Shown here: in pieces, positions 48,050-60,085 of the stretch | Numbering within the stretch: the stretch's first letter is position 1 | Layout: every line of letters begins with the position of its first letter | DNA from: Cyrtodaria siliqua | Lineage: Eukaryota; Mollusca; Bivalvia; Adapedonta; Hiatellidae | NCBI GenBank assembly: GCA_037043455.1 | Contig: JAWPHD010011030.1 | Span: 23,527 to 87,526 of the forward strand | Direction: 5' to 3' | Length of the DNA stretch: 64,000 bases | Made by a program: the position numbers and the translations under genes | Notes under the pieces: model-generated | Databases searched by the model: none | What the model saw: the letters and a program-made list of their open reading frames with translations, nothing else | Told to the model about the DNA's origin: nothing

Positions 48050-48111
48050 GACAACGAGTTGACACACTGTACGGGGTGATCCTTGTTACCATAGTGTTGC
48101 AATATATATGA
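48050..48111 (+). CDS. Exon 13: terminal exon with hydrophobic tail and stop
   Basis: Strong acceptor gtttttgttttcatttcag ends at 48049. Phase 1 fits exon 12. It reads QRVDTLYGVILVTIVLQYI and then TGA at 48109-48111. A short polar spacer after the small residues DFTSSG, followed by ~14 hydrophobic residues at the very C-terminus with no basic cytoplasmic tail, looks like a GPI-anchor signal. A short transmembrane anchor is the alternative. The exon is small, so chance is a real risk. A polyadenylation signal follows at 48429. Confidence 0.58.
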
Positions 48112-49240
48112 GGGGTAATGAACCGATCTTTAGACATTAGTGGTGAAACGCCATGAACTACACATACCAAGTCTTATAGCTTTATTGCATAGTGCGCAGA
48201 TGCTGGCTGGTTCAGATATTCATTATGCAGCTATCACCACGACAACAAACGTTCAAAATCATCAGTGCCGGTTCATAATGTGATTAACTATAAAGTTGAG
48301 TGTTCGTTAAAGTAGGAAACGAACCTGTTAAGTCCCACGCATTGAGCATCACGCTCTCAAGCATACATTTTATGTTCTCACGCATTCTAACAATTTGACC
48401 AAAAATGTAATTTGTCTGCTATATTTTTAATAAAATTGAGTATATTTTATACAAAAAATCGATACAAATTTAGTGTAGTTCAGGATTTCCATATCGCTTA
48501 CGTATATTGTGTTACTTAAATGAATTCAATTCAATTATATGATCATATGAACAGTATTACGAGTATATCTCCATGCTAACATTTATCAAATTCAACCAAA
48601 GACCGTCTCGGGCTTCAGGGGGCTTCACCCCACTCACCCTCTCACCAAGGGTCAACCAACCATTGGGTCCCATCTCACTCTTGATTGCCATTGGCCATTG
48701 ACAGCTATGAGGCTCATTTGTATATGTATCTCACTAGTGTAATATGATAAATATGTAATATGATAAATATATCATGGCTTTATTACACTCCCACACCGCA
48801 AGTTATGCGCTAAATATATTGTATGCGAAATAGTAAGTATACCGTCCTGATATTTGATATAAAATTATCGAAAACAACTTTTAAAACTGAATGAAAAATT
48901 AATTGTTACGAATGCCTAATAACTTGCCTATATTTTGCATCATCTTTTTTTGTTCATTCGTTATCATGTTTATTATGTTTTTAATATTAAACTTAATGTT
49001 TTATCAACAATGTTCCGCTATTAGTGTAAACAGGACGTTCACATGGATAACCGTAGGAAACCAGTCCGATTGCGTAACAATTGTTATATATACTATTAAC
49101 AATTCCAAAGTACCCGCCTACGTCAATAGTATTCTGAGTATTCTCATTGTGTTGTCACTTTAAGTGACGCTTGATTTGAGATTTGAACACATGTCAAAGC
49201 TTGCAAGTCGTAGTGTTTTCAGTACATATAGTATTAAATA
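48112..49240 (+). other. 3' UTR and downstream flank
   Basis: Probable 3' UTR to about 48450, then intergenic. An open frame at 48903-49163 is hydrophobic at first but has no splice context or domain. Confidence 0.45.
48429..48434 (+). promoter_or_regulatory. Candidate polyadenylation signal AATAAA
   Basis: AATAAA about 320 nt after the proposed stop codon, within AT-rich sequence. It would give a compact 3' UTR. Confidence 0.45.
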
Positions 49241-49251
49241 CGGAAATCTGC

Positions 49252-49330
49252 GCCGCTGTCGGCAGTTGGTAGAGTGATTGATTACTGACCCCAAGGGTCA
49301 GGAATCGAACCTTACAGTCGGCACAATAAT
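49252..49330 (+). mobile_element. tRNA-like SINE head remnant
   Basis: cggcagttggtagagtg resembles an A box region and ggaatcgaacc a degenerate B box, followed by a cagtcggcac end. It lacks a clean cloverleaf, so a SINE or tRNA relic rather than a tRNA gene. Confidence 0.45.
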
Positions 49331-49795
49331 ATGTCAGAATATTAAACGCATATTATACGAAACTAATACGGAACAAAAACTATTATGCATTTGACAGCCT
49401 GTATAGCAAGGCTAGTTTTAGCTTCTCCTTTTATTTTATTTATTTATATTTTTCTCATACAATTGTTTATTACAAAATGACACCATTATTTTGAGAAATT
49501 CATGAAACACGATACTTAAATATATATTTTACAAGAAAATTTTGATAACCATGACCCAGTGTGACGTCAGGTAAATATGCAGGAGAAATCTACATTTCTG
49601 AAACAGAACTGAGACGTCAGTTACCCAGACTAGTTAAGAAACAAAACACTTGTTTATGTCTATGTCTAAGACTATGTAAAAGCCATTCGAATTGGATGGA
49701 TTTTAATGTTTGTTATTTAAGTTTAACGATGAGAATTGCAATTTTCGATATAGAAACTTATCATCACACATGTTATAAATGACTTTCTTATACCC
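49331..49795 (+). other. Intergenic, unassigned
   Basis: Nothing recognisable. Confidence 0.5.
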
Positions 49796-50015
49796 ACCTT
49801 TCTTGCACCCTAGAACCTGGTTTAAACCCTCAGCGGCCTTTTGTTTTTGCCACTGACCGTTCCAAGGTATCCCTATTGTCAACCCTTTTGTGTTTGTGAT
49901 GTCTTATTTGGCCTTTTATTCATCTTTAAATTTGTTCTGCGTTTCTCTGTGTGTTTGTGGTTGACTGTCGTCCTTGAATGCTGTTTTTCCTATTCGAATT
50001 TTATATATATATTAG
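49796..50015 (-). repeat. Dispersed repeat family R, inverted partial copy
   Basis: ggtttaaaccctcagcggcc, ccctattgtcaaccctttt and cgtccttgaatgctg match 33.5-33.7 kb closely. Confidence 0.75.
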
Positions 50016-51250
50016 CTGTTGGTGCGACTATAAAATTCAATTCAATTCAATTCAGCTTGAACTTGATTATCTACAATGATCCATTTTCTAACATGTTTAA
50101 GACCTTCTTTAAATAGAAGAAACCAAAATGCAAACGTTCCATTATTTGACAACAAACTGTCAAAGACAACACAAATTGTTGTCTGGTGACAATGATCATG
50201 TACTATTATCCGCGGGACATCACCAACTACGCCATAACTGACATTGACCAGAGCCGAGTCACAATGCAGACGACATTCACGACTTGGACAGTCAATCAGA
50301 CATGGATGGAGACATTGAGGGACACAGTCAGTGACACTTGATTTTTGTCGTTGTATGCGTGTGGTTTAGAAAGAAAGCATCTATTCCTGATTTTCGACAT
50401 TTTTTATATAATCACTTTTTAATAATAACACATTGATAACAAATATATTTCATTTGATATTAGGGTTTATTTTGATGACGTCACACATTGTTTCTCAGAA
50501 CGATGTCCGACATAATTTATATGAACCGTTTATTTGAAATCATTGACCATTTCATATTATGTTTACAACATTTTATTCATTGAGATAAGCCCCATTATAA
50601 CACCTTTTATGATTCGTAGAACCCTAATGTGAGATTAGGTGGTGTGTTCTTACTTCTTAGAAGTCAGAAAAATACAATATCAAAATCTTCAAATAGCATA
50701 GACAGACCAATCAAGCGTGTTTTGTGGTTTAAGTTAACCCTTTCGCCGCCAAATTTCAATTGAAGTTAAACCTCCCGTAATAGTTCATATATAAGATGTT
50801 ATGGAAACATTCTTACTGAGTGACGAAGGCGAACAGAGTAATCCTGGTCATCCTGCATATAGTGTGCATGTTGATCTCGGTACACTGGTTTGTAAAATCA
50901 ATTTGTTGACTGTAGTAGCAAAAGGGTAAAATTATATGACAAATTAAGTGGATTTGAAAATGGTAATTTTTATTCTTTCTGAAAAAAATTGACCCTAACA
51001 CTGGTAGAAATAACAAGGATATACATGTTGGAAGTTTCAACTGCGGAACAAGTACAAGACCGATTGCGTTGTATTTTATAAACGCGTAGCTCATGAAACT
51101 ACCTGAGATGGTACATAGACAATTTTTGCCATACATAATAAACATACGGTTGCATTTCCGTATGAGAATCATGTGAAAATGGTTCTTACATAAAACAAGT
51201 AACATATATTATACAACGTGTCATATAATTATATTATAGGTGTTTCATGT
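50016..51250 (+). other. Intergenic, unassigned
   Basis: AT-rich, no domain-bearing ORF. Confidence 0.5.
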
Positions 51251-51628
51251 CAGGGGCGTAGCTAGGCCATTTTTGAGGATACGCCCGTATATTGGGGTCC
51301 AAGGGGCGGTTGGTGGGGGTCCGGGGGGCCCCCGGACGCCCTAAGCGTCCGCACGTTGCTTTTGACGATTTTTGGCTAAAAATGATGGCCTTTATTGATT
51401 GATAAATAAATTATATAGTTGCGAAAAATGAATATCTTAGATTGAAATTTCTATTTTATGGCATCTGTTTTGATAACTTTGTTATTTATATGTTTATAAA
51501 TTTCTAATGATGGGTTTCACCCTAGTCAGGCTTAAGTTTTTATTGCATTTTTGGGGCACTATGTTTTTTCATTTTTTTCCAAGAGTCGTACGCCCGGGCG
51601 TACGGGCGTATGCCTGGCTACGCGCCTG
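51251..51628. mobile_element. hAT-like MITE
   Basis: Ends caggggcgtagctagg and cctggctacgcgcctg. The CAGGGGCG terminus is typical of hAT elements. Direct repeat catgt flanks both sides (51246-51250, 51629-51633), although hAT usually gives 8 bp. There is an internal GC-rich stretch at the left end. Confidence 0.75.
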
Positions 51629-51799
51629 CATGTAATTTTTATTTGAGAATCAATTCATAACATTTTTGTTTTTAAAACACCCACATTTTCATTTCTTCAT
51701 GAAAATATATTTGTCATAACAAGTGTGTGAACATGTATGCACTCCTCGTAAATAAAGTATGACAAATAACTGCTTTGTTTGTTTATTAACACAAATAAT

Positions 51800-54700
51800 A
51801 ATGTAAATAGTTGAAGCGGTAATAAAACGCTTCGTCTGTGTGTGTGAAAGTTTCTGACACCAATTTAAACCGGTACTACAATGCTTCGTCTGTGTGTGTA
51901 GAGGCTATACCTCTTCAGACACTAATTTGAAGCAGTACTTCTACACTTAGTCTGTGAGTGTAGAAGCTATCCCACTTCTGACCCCAATTTGAAGCGGTAC
52001 TACTACGCTTCGTCTGTAAGTGTAGAAGCTATCCCACTTCTGACACCAATTTGAAGCGGTACTACTACGCTTCGTCTGTAAGTGTAGAAGCTATCCCACT
52101 TCTGACACCAATTTGAAGCGGTACTACTACGCTGAGTATGTGAGTGTAGAAGCTATCCCACTTCTGACACCAATTTGAAGCGGTACTACTACGCTTCGTC
52201 TGTAAGTGTAGAAGCTATCCCACTTCTGACACCAATTTGAAGCGGTACTACTACGCTGAGTATGTGAGTGTAGAAGCTATCCCACTTCTGACACCAATTT
52301 GAAGCGGTACTACTACGCTGAGTATGTGAGTGTAGAAGCTATCCCACTTCTGACACCAATTTGAAGCGGTACTACTACGCTGAGTATGTAAGTGTAGAAG
52401 CTATCCCACTTCTGACACCAATTTGAAGCGGTACTACTACGCTGAGTATGTGAGTGTAGAAGCTATCGCACTTCTGACACCAATTTGAAGCGGTACTACT
52501 ACGCTTCGTCTGTAAGTGTAGAAGCTATCCCACTTCTGACACCAATTTGAAGCGGTACTACTACGCTGAGTATGTGAGTGTAGAAGCTATCCCACTTCTG
52601 ACACCAATTTGAAGCGGTACTACTACGCTTCGTCTGTAAGTGTAGAAGCTATCCCACTTCTGACACCAATTTGAAGCGGTACTACTACGCTTCGTCTGTA
52701 AGTGTAGAAGCTATCCCACTTCTGACACCAATTTGAAGCGGTACTACTACGCTTCGTCTGTAAGTGTAGAAGCTATCCCACTTCTGACACCAATTTGAAG
52801 CGGTACTACTACGCTTCGTCTGTGAGTGTAGAAGCTATCCCACTTCTGACACCAATTTGAAGCGGTACTACTACGCTTAGTCTCTGTGTGTAGAAGCTAT
52901 CCCACTTCTGACACCAATTTGAAGCGGTACTACTACGCTTAGTCTCTGTGTGTAGAAGCTATCCCACTTCTGACACCAATTTGAAGCGGTACTACTACGC
53001 CTCGTCTGTGAGTGTAGAAGCTATCCCACTTCTGACACCAATTTGAAGCAGTACTAATACGCCTCGTCTGTGAGTGTAGAAGCTATCCCACTTCTGACAC
53101 CAATTTGAAGCAGTACTAATACGCCTCGTCTGTGAGTGTAGAAGCTATCCCACTTCTGACACCAATTTGAAGCAGTACTACTACGCTTAGTCTCTGTGTG
53201 TAGAAGCTATCCCACTTCTGACACCAATTTGAAGCGGTACTAATACGCCTCGTCTGTGAGTGTAGAAGCTATCCCACTTCTGACACCAATTTGAAGCGGT
53301 ACTACTACGCTTCGTCTGTAAGTGTAGAAGCTATCCCACTTCTGACACCAATTTGAAGCAGTACTACTACGCTTCGTCTGTAAGTGTACTGAAGCTATCC
53401 CACTTCTGACACCAATTTGAAGCAGTACTAATACGCCTCGTCTGTGAGTGTAGAAGCTATCCCACTTCTGACACCAATTTCAAGCAGTACTACTACGCTG
53501 AGTATGTGTGTGTAGAAGCTATCCCACTTCTGACACCAATTTGAAGCAGTACTAATACGCCTCGTCTGTGAGTGTAAAAGCTATCCCACTTCTGACACCA
53601 ATTTGAAGCGGTACTAATACGCCTCGTCTGTGAGTGTAGAAGCTATCCCACTTCTGACACCAATTTGAAGCGGTACTACTACGCTTCGTCTGTAAGTGTA
53701 GAAGCTATCCCACTTCTGACATCCATTTGAAGCGGTACTAATACGCCTCGTCTGTGAGTGTAGAAGCTATCCCACTTCTGACACCAATTTGAAGCGGTAC
53801 TAATACGCCTCGTCTGTGAGTGTAGAAGCTATCCCACTTCTGACACCAATTTGAAGCAGTACTACTACGCTTAGTCTCTGTGTGTAGAAGCTATCCCACT
53901 TCTGACACCAATTTGAAGCGGTACTAATACGCCTCGTCTGTGAGTGTAGAAGCTATCCCACTTCTGACACCAATTTGAAGCGGTACTACTACGCTTCGTC
54001 TGTAAGTGTAGAAGCTATCCCACTTCTGACACCAATTTGAAGCAGTACTACTACGCTTAGTCTGTAAGTGTAGAAGCTATCCCATTTCTGACACCAATTT
54101 GAAACAGTACTAATACGCCTCGTCTGTAAGTGTAGAAGCTATCCCACTTCTGACACCAATTTGAGGCAGTACTACTACGCTTAGTCTCTGTGTGTAGAAG
54201 CTATCCCACTTCTGACACCAATTTGAAGCGGTACTAATACGCCTCGTCTGTGAGTGTAGAAGCTATCCCACTTCTGACACCAATTTGAAGCGGTACTACT
54301 ACGCTTCGTCTGTAAGTGTAGAAGCTATCCCACTTCTGACACCAATTTGAAGCAGTACTACTACGCTTCGTCTGTAAGTGTACTGAAGCTATCCCACTTC
54401 TGACACCAATTTGAAGCAGTACTACTACGCTTAGTCTCTGTGTGTAGAAGCTATCCCATTTCTGACACCAATTTGAAGCAGTACTAATACGCCTCGTCTG
54501 TGAGTGTAGAAGCTATCCCACTTCTGACACCAATTTGAAGCAGTACTAATACGCCTCGTCTGTGAGTGTAAAAGCTATCCCACTTCTGACACCAATTTGA
54601 AGCAGTACTACTACGCTTAGTCTCTGTGTGTAGAAGCTATCCCACTTCTGACACCAATTTGAAGCAGTACTACTACGCTTAGTCTGTAAGTGTAGAAGCT

Positions 54701-57700
54701 ATCCCATTTCTGACACCAATTTGAAACAGTACTAATACGCCTCGTCTGTAAGTGTAGAAGCTATCCCACTTCTGACACCAATTTGAGGCAGTACTACTAC
54801 GCTTAGTCTCTGTGTGTAGAAGCTATCCCACTTCTGACACCAATTTGAAGCGGTACTAATACGCCTCGTCTGTGAGTGTAGAAGCTATCCCACTTCTGAC
54901 ACCAATTTGAAGCGGTACTACTACGCTTCGTCTGTAAGTGTAGAAGCTATCCCACTTCTGACACCAATTTGAAGCAGTACTACTACGCTTCGTCTGTAAG
55001 TGTACTGAAGCTATCCCACTTCTGACACCAATTTGAAGCAGTACTACTACGCTTAGTCTCTGTGTGTAGAAGCTATCCCATTTCTGACACCAATTTGAAG
55101 CAGTACTAATACGCCTCGTCTGTGAGTGTAGAAGCTATCCCACTTCTGACACCAATTTGAAGCAGTACTACTACGCTGAGTATGTGTGTGTAGAAGCTAT
55201 CCCACTTCTGACACCAATTTGAAGCAGTACTAATACGCCTCGTCTGTGAGTGTAAAAGCTATCCCACTTCTGACACCAATTTGAAGCAGTACTACTACGC
55301 TTAGTCTCTGTGTGTAGAAGCTATCCCACTTCTGACACCAATTTGAAGCGGTACTAATACGCCTCGTCTGTGAGTGTAGAAGCTATCCCACTTCTGACAC
55401 CAATTTGAAGCGGTACTACTACGCTTCGTCTGTAAGTGTAGAAGCTATCCCACTTCTGACACCCATTTGAAGCGGTACTAATACGCCTCGTCTGTGAGTG
55501 TAGAAGCTATCCCACTTCTGACACCAATTTGAAGCGGTACTAATACGCCTCGTCTGTGAGTGTAGAAGCTATCCCACTTCTGACACCAATTTGAAGCAGT
55601 ACTACTACGCTTAGTCTCTGTGTGTAGAAGCTATCCCACTTCTGACACCAATTTGAAGCGGTACTAATACGCCTCGTCTGTGAGTGTAGAAGCTATCCCA
55701 CTTCTGACACCAATTTGAAGCGGTACTACTACGCTTCGTCTGTAAGTGTAGAAGCTATCCCACTTCTGACACCAATTTGAAGCAGTACTACTACGCTTAG
55801 TCTGTAAGTGTAGAAGCTATCCCATTTCTGACACCAATTTGAAACAGTACTAATACGCCTCGTCTGTAAGTGTAGAAGCTATCCCACTTCTGACACCAAT
55901 TTGAGGCAGTACTACTACGCTTAGTCTCTGTGTGTAGAAGCTATCCCACTTCTGACACCAATTTGAAGCGGTACTAATACGCCTCGTCTGTGAGTGTAGA
56001 AGCTATCCCACTTCTGACACCAATTTGAAGCGGTACTACTACGCTTCGTCTGTAAGTGTAGAAGCTATCCCACTTCTGACACCAATTTGAAGCAGTACTA
56101 CTACGCTTCGTCTGTAAGTGTACTGAAGCTATCCCACTTCTGACACCAATTTGAAGCAGTACTACTACGCTTAGTCTCTGTGTGTAGAAGCTATCCCATT
56201 TCTGACACCAATTTGAAGCAGTACTAATACGCCTCGTCTGTGAGTGTAGAAGCTATCCCACTTCTGACACCAATTTGAAGCAGTACTACTACGCTGAGTA
56301 TGTGTGTGTAGAAGCTATCCCACTTCTGACACCAATTTGAAGCAGTACTAATACGCCTCGTCTGTGAGTGTAGAAGCTTTCCCACTTCTGACACCAATTT
56401 GAAGCAGTACTACTACGCTTAGTCTCTGTGTGTAGAAGCTATCCCACTTCTGACACCAATTTGAAGCGGTACTAATACGCCTCGTCTGTGAGTGTAGAAG
56501 CTATCCCACTTCTGACACCAATTTGAAGCGGTACTACTACGCTTCGTCTGTAAGTGTAGAAGCTATCCCACTTCTGACACCAATTTGAAGCGGTACTAAT
56601 ACGCCTCGTCTGTGAGTGTAGAAGCTATCCCACTTCTGACACCAATTTGAAGCGGTACTAATACGCCTCGTCTGTGAGTGTAGAAGCTATCCCACTTCTG
56701 ACACCAATTTGAAGCAGTACTACTACGCTTAGTCTCTGTGTGTAGAAGCTATCCCACTTCTGACACCAATTTGAAGCGGTACTAATACGCCTCGTCTGTG
56801 AGTGTAGAAGCTATCCCACTTCTGACACCAATTTGAAGCGGTACTACTACGCTTCGTCTGTAAGTGTAGAAGCTATCCCACTTCTGACACCAATTTGAAG
56901 CAGTACTACTACGCTTAGTCTGTAAGTGTAGAAGCTATCCCATTTCTGACACCAATTTGAAGCAGTACTAATACGCCTCGTCTGTAAGTGTAGAAGCTAT
57001 CCCACTTCTGACACCAATTTGAAGCAGTACTACTACGCTTAGTCTCTGTGTGTAGAAGCTATCCCACTTCTGACACCAATTTGAAGCAGTACTACTACGC
57101 TTCGTTTGTAAGTGTAGAAGCTATCCCACTTCTGACACCAATTTGAAGTGGTACTACTACGCTTCGTCTGTAAGTGTAGAAGCAATCCCACTTTTGACAC
57201 CAATTTGAAGCGGTACTTATACGCCTCGTCTGTAAGTGTAGAAGCTATCCCACTTCTGACACCAATTTGAAGCAGTACTACTACGCTTCGTCTGTAAGTG
57301 TAGAAGCTATCCCACTTCTGACACCAATTTGAAGCAGTACTACTACGCTTCGTCTGTAAGTTTAGAAGCTATCCCACTTCTGACACCAATTTGAAGCAGT
57401 ACTACTACGCTTCGTCTGTAAGTGTAGAAGCTATCCCACTTCTGACACCAATTTGAAGCGGTACTACTACGCTTTGTCTGTAAGTGTAGAAGCTATCCCA
57501 CTTCTGACACCAATTTGAAGCAGTACTACTACGCTTCGTCTGTAAGTGTAGAAGCTATCCCACTTCTGACACCAATTTGAAGCGGTACTACTACGCTTCG
57601 TCTGTAAGTGTAGAAGCTATCCCACTTCTGACACCAATTTGAAGCAGTACTACTACGCTTCGTCTGTAAGTGTAGAAGCTATCCCACTTCTGACACCAAT

Positions 57701-58930
57701 TTGAAGTGGTACTACTACGCTTCGTCTGTAAGTGTAGAAGCAATCCCACTTTTGACACCAATTTGAAGCGGTACTAATACGCCTCGTCTGTAAGTGTAGA
57801 AGCTATCCCACTTCTGACACCAATTTGAAGCGGTACTACTACGCTGAGTCTGTGAGTGTAGAAGCTATCCCACTTCTGACACCAATTTGAAGCGGTACTA
57901 CTACGCTTAGTCTGTGAGTGTAGAAGCTATCCCACTTCTGACACCAATTTGAAGCAGTACTACTACGCTTAGTCTGTGAGTGTAGAAGCTATCCCACTTC
58001 TGACACCAATTTGAAGCGGTACTACTACGCTTCGTCTGTAAGTGTAGAAGCTATCCCACTTCTGACACCAATTTGAAGCGGTACTACTACGCTTCGTCTG
58101 TAAGTGTAGAAGCAATCCCACTTTTGACACCAATTTGAAGCGGTACTAATACGCCTCGTCTGTAAGTGTAGAAGCTATCCCACTTCTGACACCAATTTAA
58201 AGCGGTACTACTGCGCTTCGTCTGTGAGTGTAGAAGCTATCCCACTTCTGACACCAATTTGAAGCGGTACTAATACGCCTCGTCTGTGTGTGTAGAAGCT
58301 ATCCCACTTCTGACATCAATTTGAAGCGGTACTACTACGCTTCGTCTGTAAGTGTAGAAGCTATCCCACTTCTGACACCAATTTGAAGCGGTACTAATAC
58401 GCTTCGTCTGTAAGTGTAGAAGCAATCCCACTTTTGACACCAATTTGAAGCGGTACTAATACGCCTCGTCTGTAAGTGTAGAAGCTATCCCACTTCTGAC
58501 ACCAATTTGAAGCGGTACTAATACGCCTCGTCTGTAAGTGTAGAAGCTATCCCACTTCTGACACCAATTTAAAGCGGTACTACTACGCTTCGTCTGTGAG
58601 TGTAGAAGCTATCCCACTTCTGACACCAATTTGAAGCGGTACTACTACGCCTCGTCTGTGTGTTTAGAAGCTATCCCACTTCTGACATCAATTTGAAGCA
58701 GTACTACTACGCTTCGTCTGTAAGTGTAGAAGCTATCCCACTTCTGACACCAATTTGAAGCAGTACTACTACGCCTCGTCTGTAAGTGTAGAAGCTATCC
58801 CACTTCTGACACCAATTTGAAGCAGTACTACTACGCCTCGTCTGTGTGTGTAGAAGCTATCCCACTTCTGACATCAATTTGAAGCAGTACTACTACGCCT
58901 CGTCTGTAAGTGTAGAAGCTATCCCACTTC
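51800..58930 (+). repeat. 62-bp satellite array with higher-order repeats
   Basis: About 114 units of gaagctatcccacttctgac, then accaatttgaagcggtacta and ctacgcttcgtctgtaagtgta. The first three units are diverged. Variant types (cggtactaatacgcctcg, ctgagtatg, ttagtctctgtg, and tgtactgaagct with an insertion) recur in order. About 960 bp at 53580-54540 repeats at 55320-56280, exactly 1,740 bp later, with one difference seen. Confidence 0.97.
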
Positions 58931-58964
58931 GATATGGGGCGCCGTATTACTTTTTAATACAATT

Positions 58965-59135
58965 TGGTGATATCACCTATTCGAATCGGTGATATCGGCA
59001 TTCTGAATGAGTGATATCACCCATTCGAATAGGTGATATCACTGATTCGAATTGGTCATATCAACCATTCAATAGGTGATATCACTCATTCATTTTGAAT
59101 GTGTGATATCACCTATTCAAATCAGTGATATTACC
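58965..59135. repeat. Palindrome array TGATATCA / ATTCGAAT, left cluster
   Basis: About eight ~20-bp steps of ggtgatatcacc or agtgatatcact joined by attcgaat-like spacers. Both core words are perfect palindromes, so the array reads the same on each strand and could form many small hairpins. Confidence 0.9.
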
Positions 59136-59700
59136 GATTACCAATTTAGAAATAAACTCTATATAAATGACTGATCCCATCCAGGGTACGTGTAATTAAA
59201 TAGACAGACCTTCAAAATCGTCGTCTGTTGCAACAAATGGCAGGTTTTTTCGTCATCGGCAGATAATGGCCGGCTTTTATGTTATGGTCGAATCAGCTCT
59301 TGCAGCAATAGATGCGGACATTTCTACCTCCCCCACACAGCAGAAGGGGTATACGCCCTACCAACTCTACCCATACAGGGATCGATCCAGAAGATGTGGC
59401 ACTGCTGCCCCCCACCCCCACCTCCACACCCCACCCCGAAAAAAACAAAACAAAACATTGTTTTAACAAATGCAAAAAAAATAATAATCATTTTCTATGC
59501 CTTTTCTATTATTTGATATTATTTGATACAGTTATTCAAGTTGTAGATAAACACACCCTTCACCAATTACACTGAGAAACACAGTGGACAGTTATTAATT
59601 AATTATTAAACTTAACCGTTAGCAATATTATATAATACCAGGGACGTATAACGTTCTCCATGAGAATACTCTTGGGGGAAGTCTGTATTTTTCTTGTTGT
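59136..59700 (+). other. Spacer between palindrome clusters
   Basis: No gene. A CA/C-rich stretch (59391-59440) gives short false ORFs. Confidence 0.5.
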
Positions 59701-60085
59701 AAAACGAATAGGTGATATCACCTATTGAATGGTGATCACCTATTTGAATGAGTGATATCACTGATTCGAATAGGTGATATCACAAATTCGTTTTGAAAGA
59801 ATGATATGACTTATTCGAATTAGTGATATCACTCATTCAAATAGGTATCACCCATTCAATAAGTGATATCACCTTTTCGTTTTGAATCGGTGATATCACC
59901 TATTTGAAAGAGTGATATCACTGATTCGAAAAGGTCATATCACTGATTCGAATAGGTGATATCACTCATTTAAATTTGAATCAGTGATATCACCTATCGA
60001 ATTATATGAGTGATATGACCTATTCGAATCAGTGATATCCCTCATTGGATAGGTGATATCACTGATTCGAATAGGTTCATATCAC
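59701..60085. repeat. Palindrome array TGATATCA / ATTCGAAT, right cluster
   Basis: About 16 steps of the same palindromic words, some degenerate (gatatg, gatcacc). Spacers include tttcgttttgaa. Confidence 0.9.

Larger units (their letters stand above)
989..48434 (+). other. ADAMTS-like gene locus (3' part, 13 exons seen)
   Basis: Gene model built by joining 13 exon candidates. Every junction has compatible phase (0/0, 1/1 or 2/2), and the joined coding length from the first complete codon is 4,899 nt, ending in TGA at 48109-48111. Domain order is disintegrin-like end, TSP1, Cys-rich, spacer, Thr-rich mucin region, LDLa, hydrophobic tail. ADAMTS proteins are secreted zinc metalloproteases that act on extracellular matrix. 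The catalytic HExxH exons are not here and should lie upstream, so protease activity is inferred from family, and an ADAMTS-like protein without protease is also possible. A polyadenylation signal AATAAA is at 48429-48434, about 320 nt after the stop. Introns are large and filled with tandem repeats and transposons. Confidence 0.85.

Noticed and set aside
48903..49163. Hydrophobic 86-codon ORF as a transmembrane exon of the gene
   Set aside because: The exon 12 to 13 join already gives a stop at 48109; no phase-1 acceptor and no domain. Part of it (tattctcattgtgtt) is a dispersed repeat also seen near 1250 and 9070.
2493..58930. Arrays of regular repeats as possible CRISPR
   Set aside because: Units are contiguous without unique spacers, no cas genes exist and the DNA is eukaryotic.
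59266..59575. Overlapping short ORFs near 59.3 kb
   Set aside because: Low-complexity C/A-rich stretch, no domain, no conserved start or splice context.
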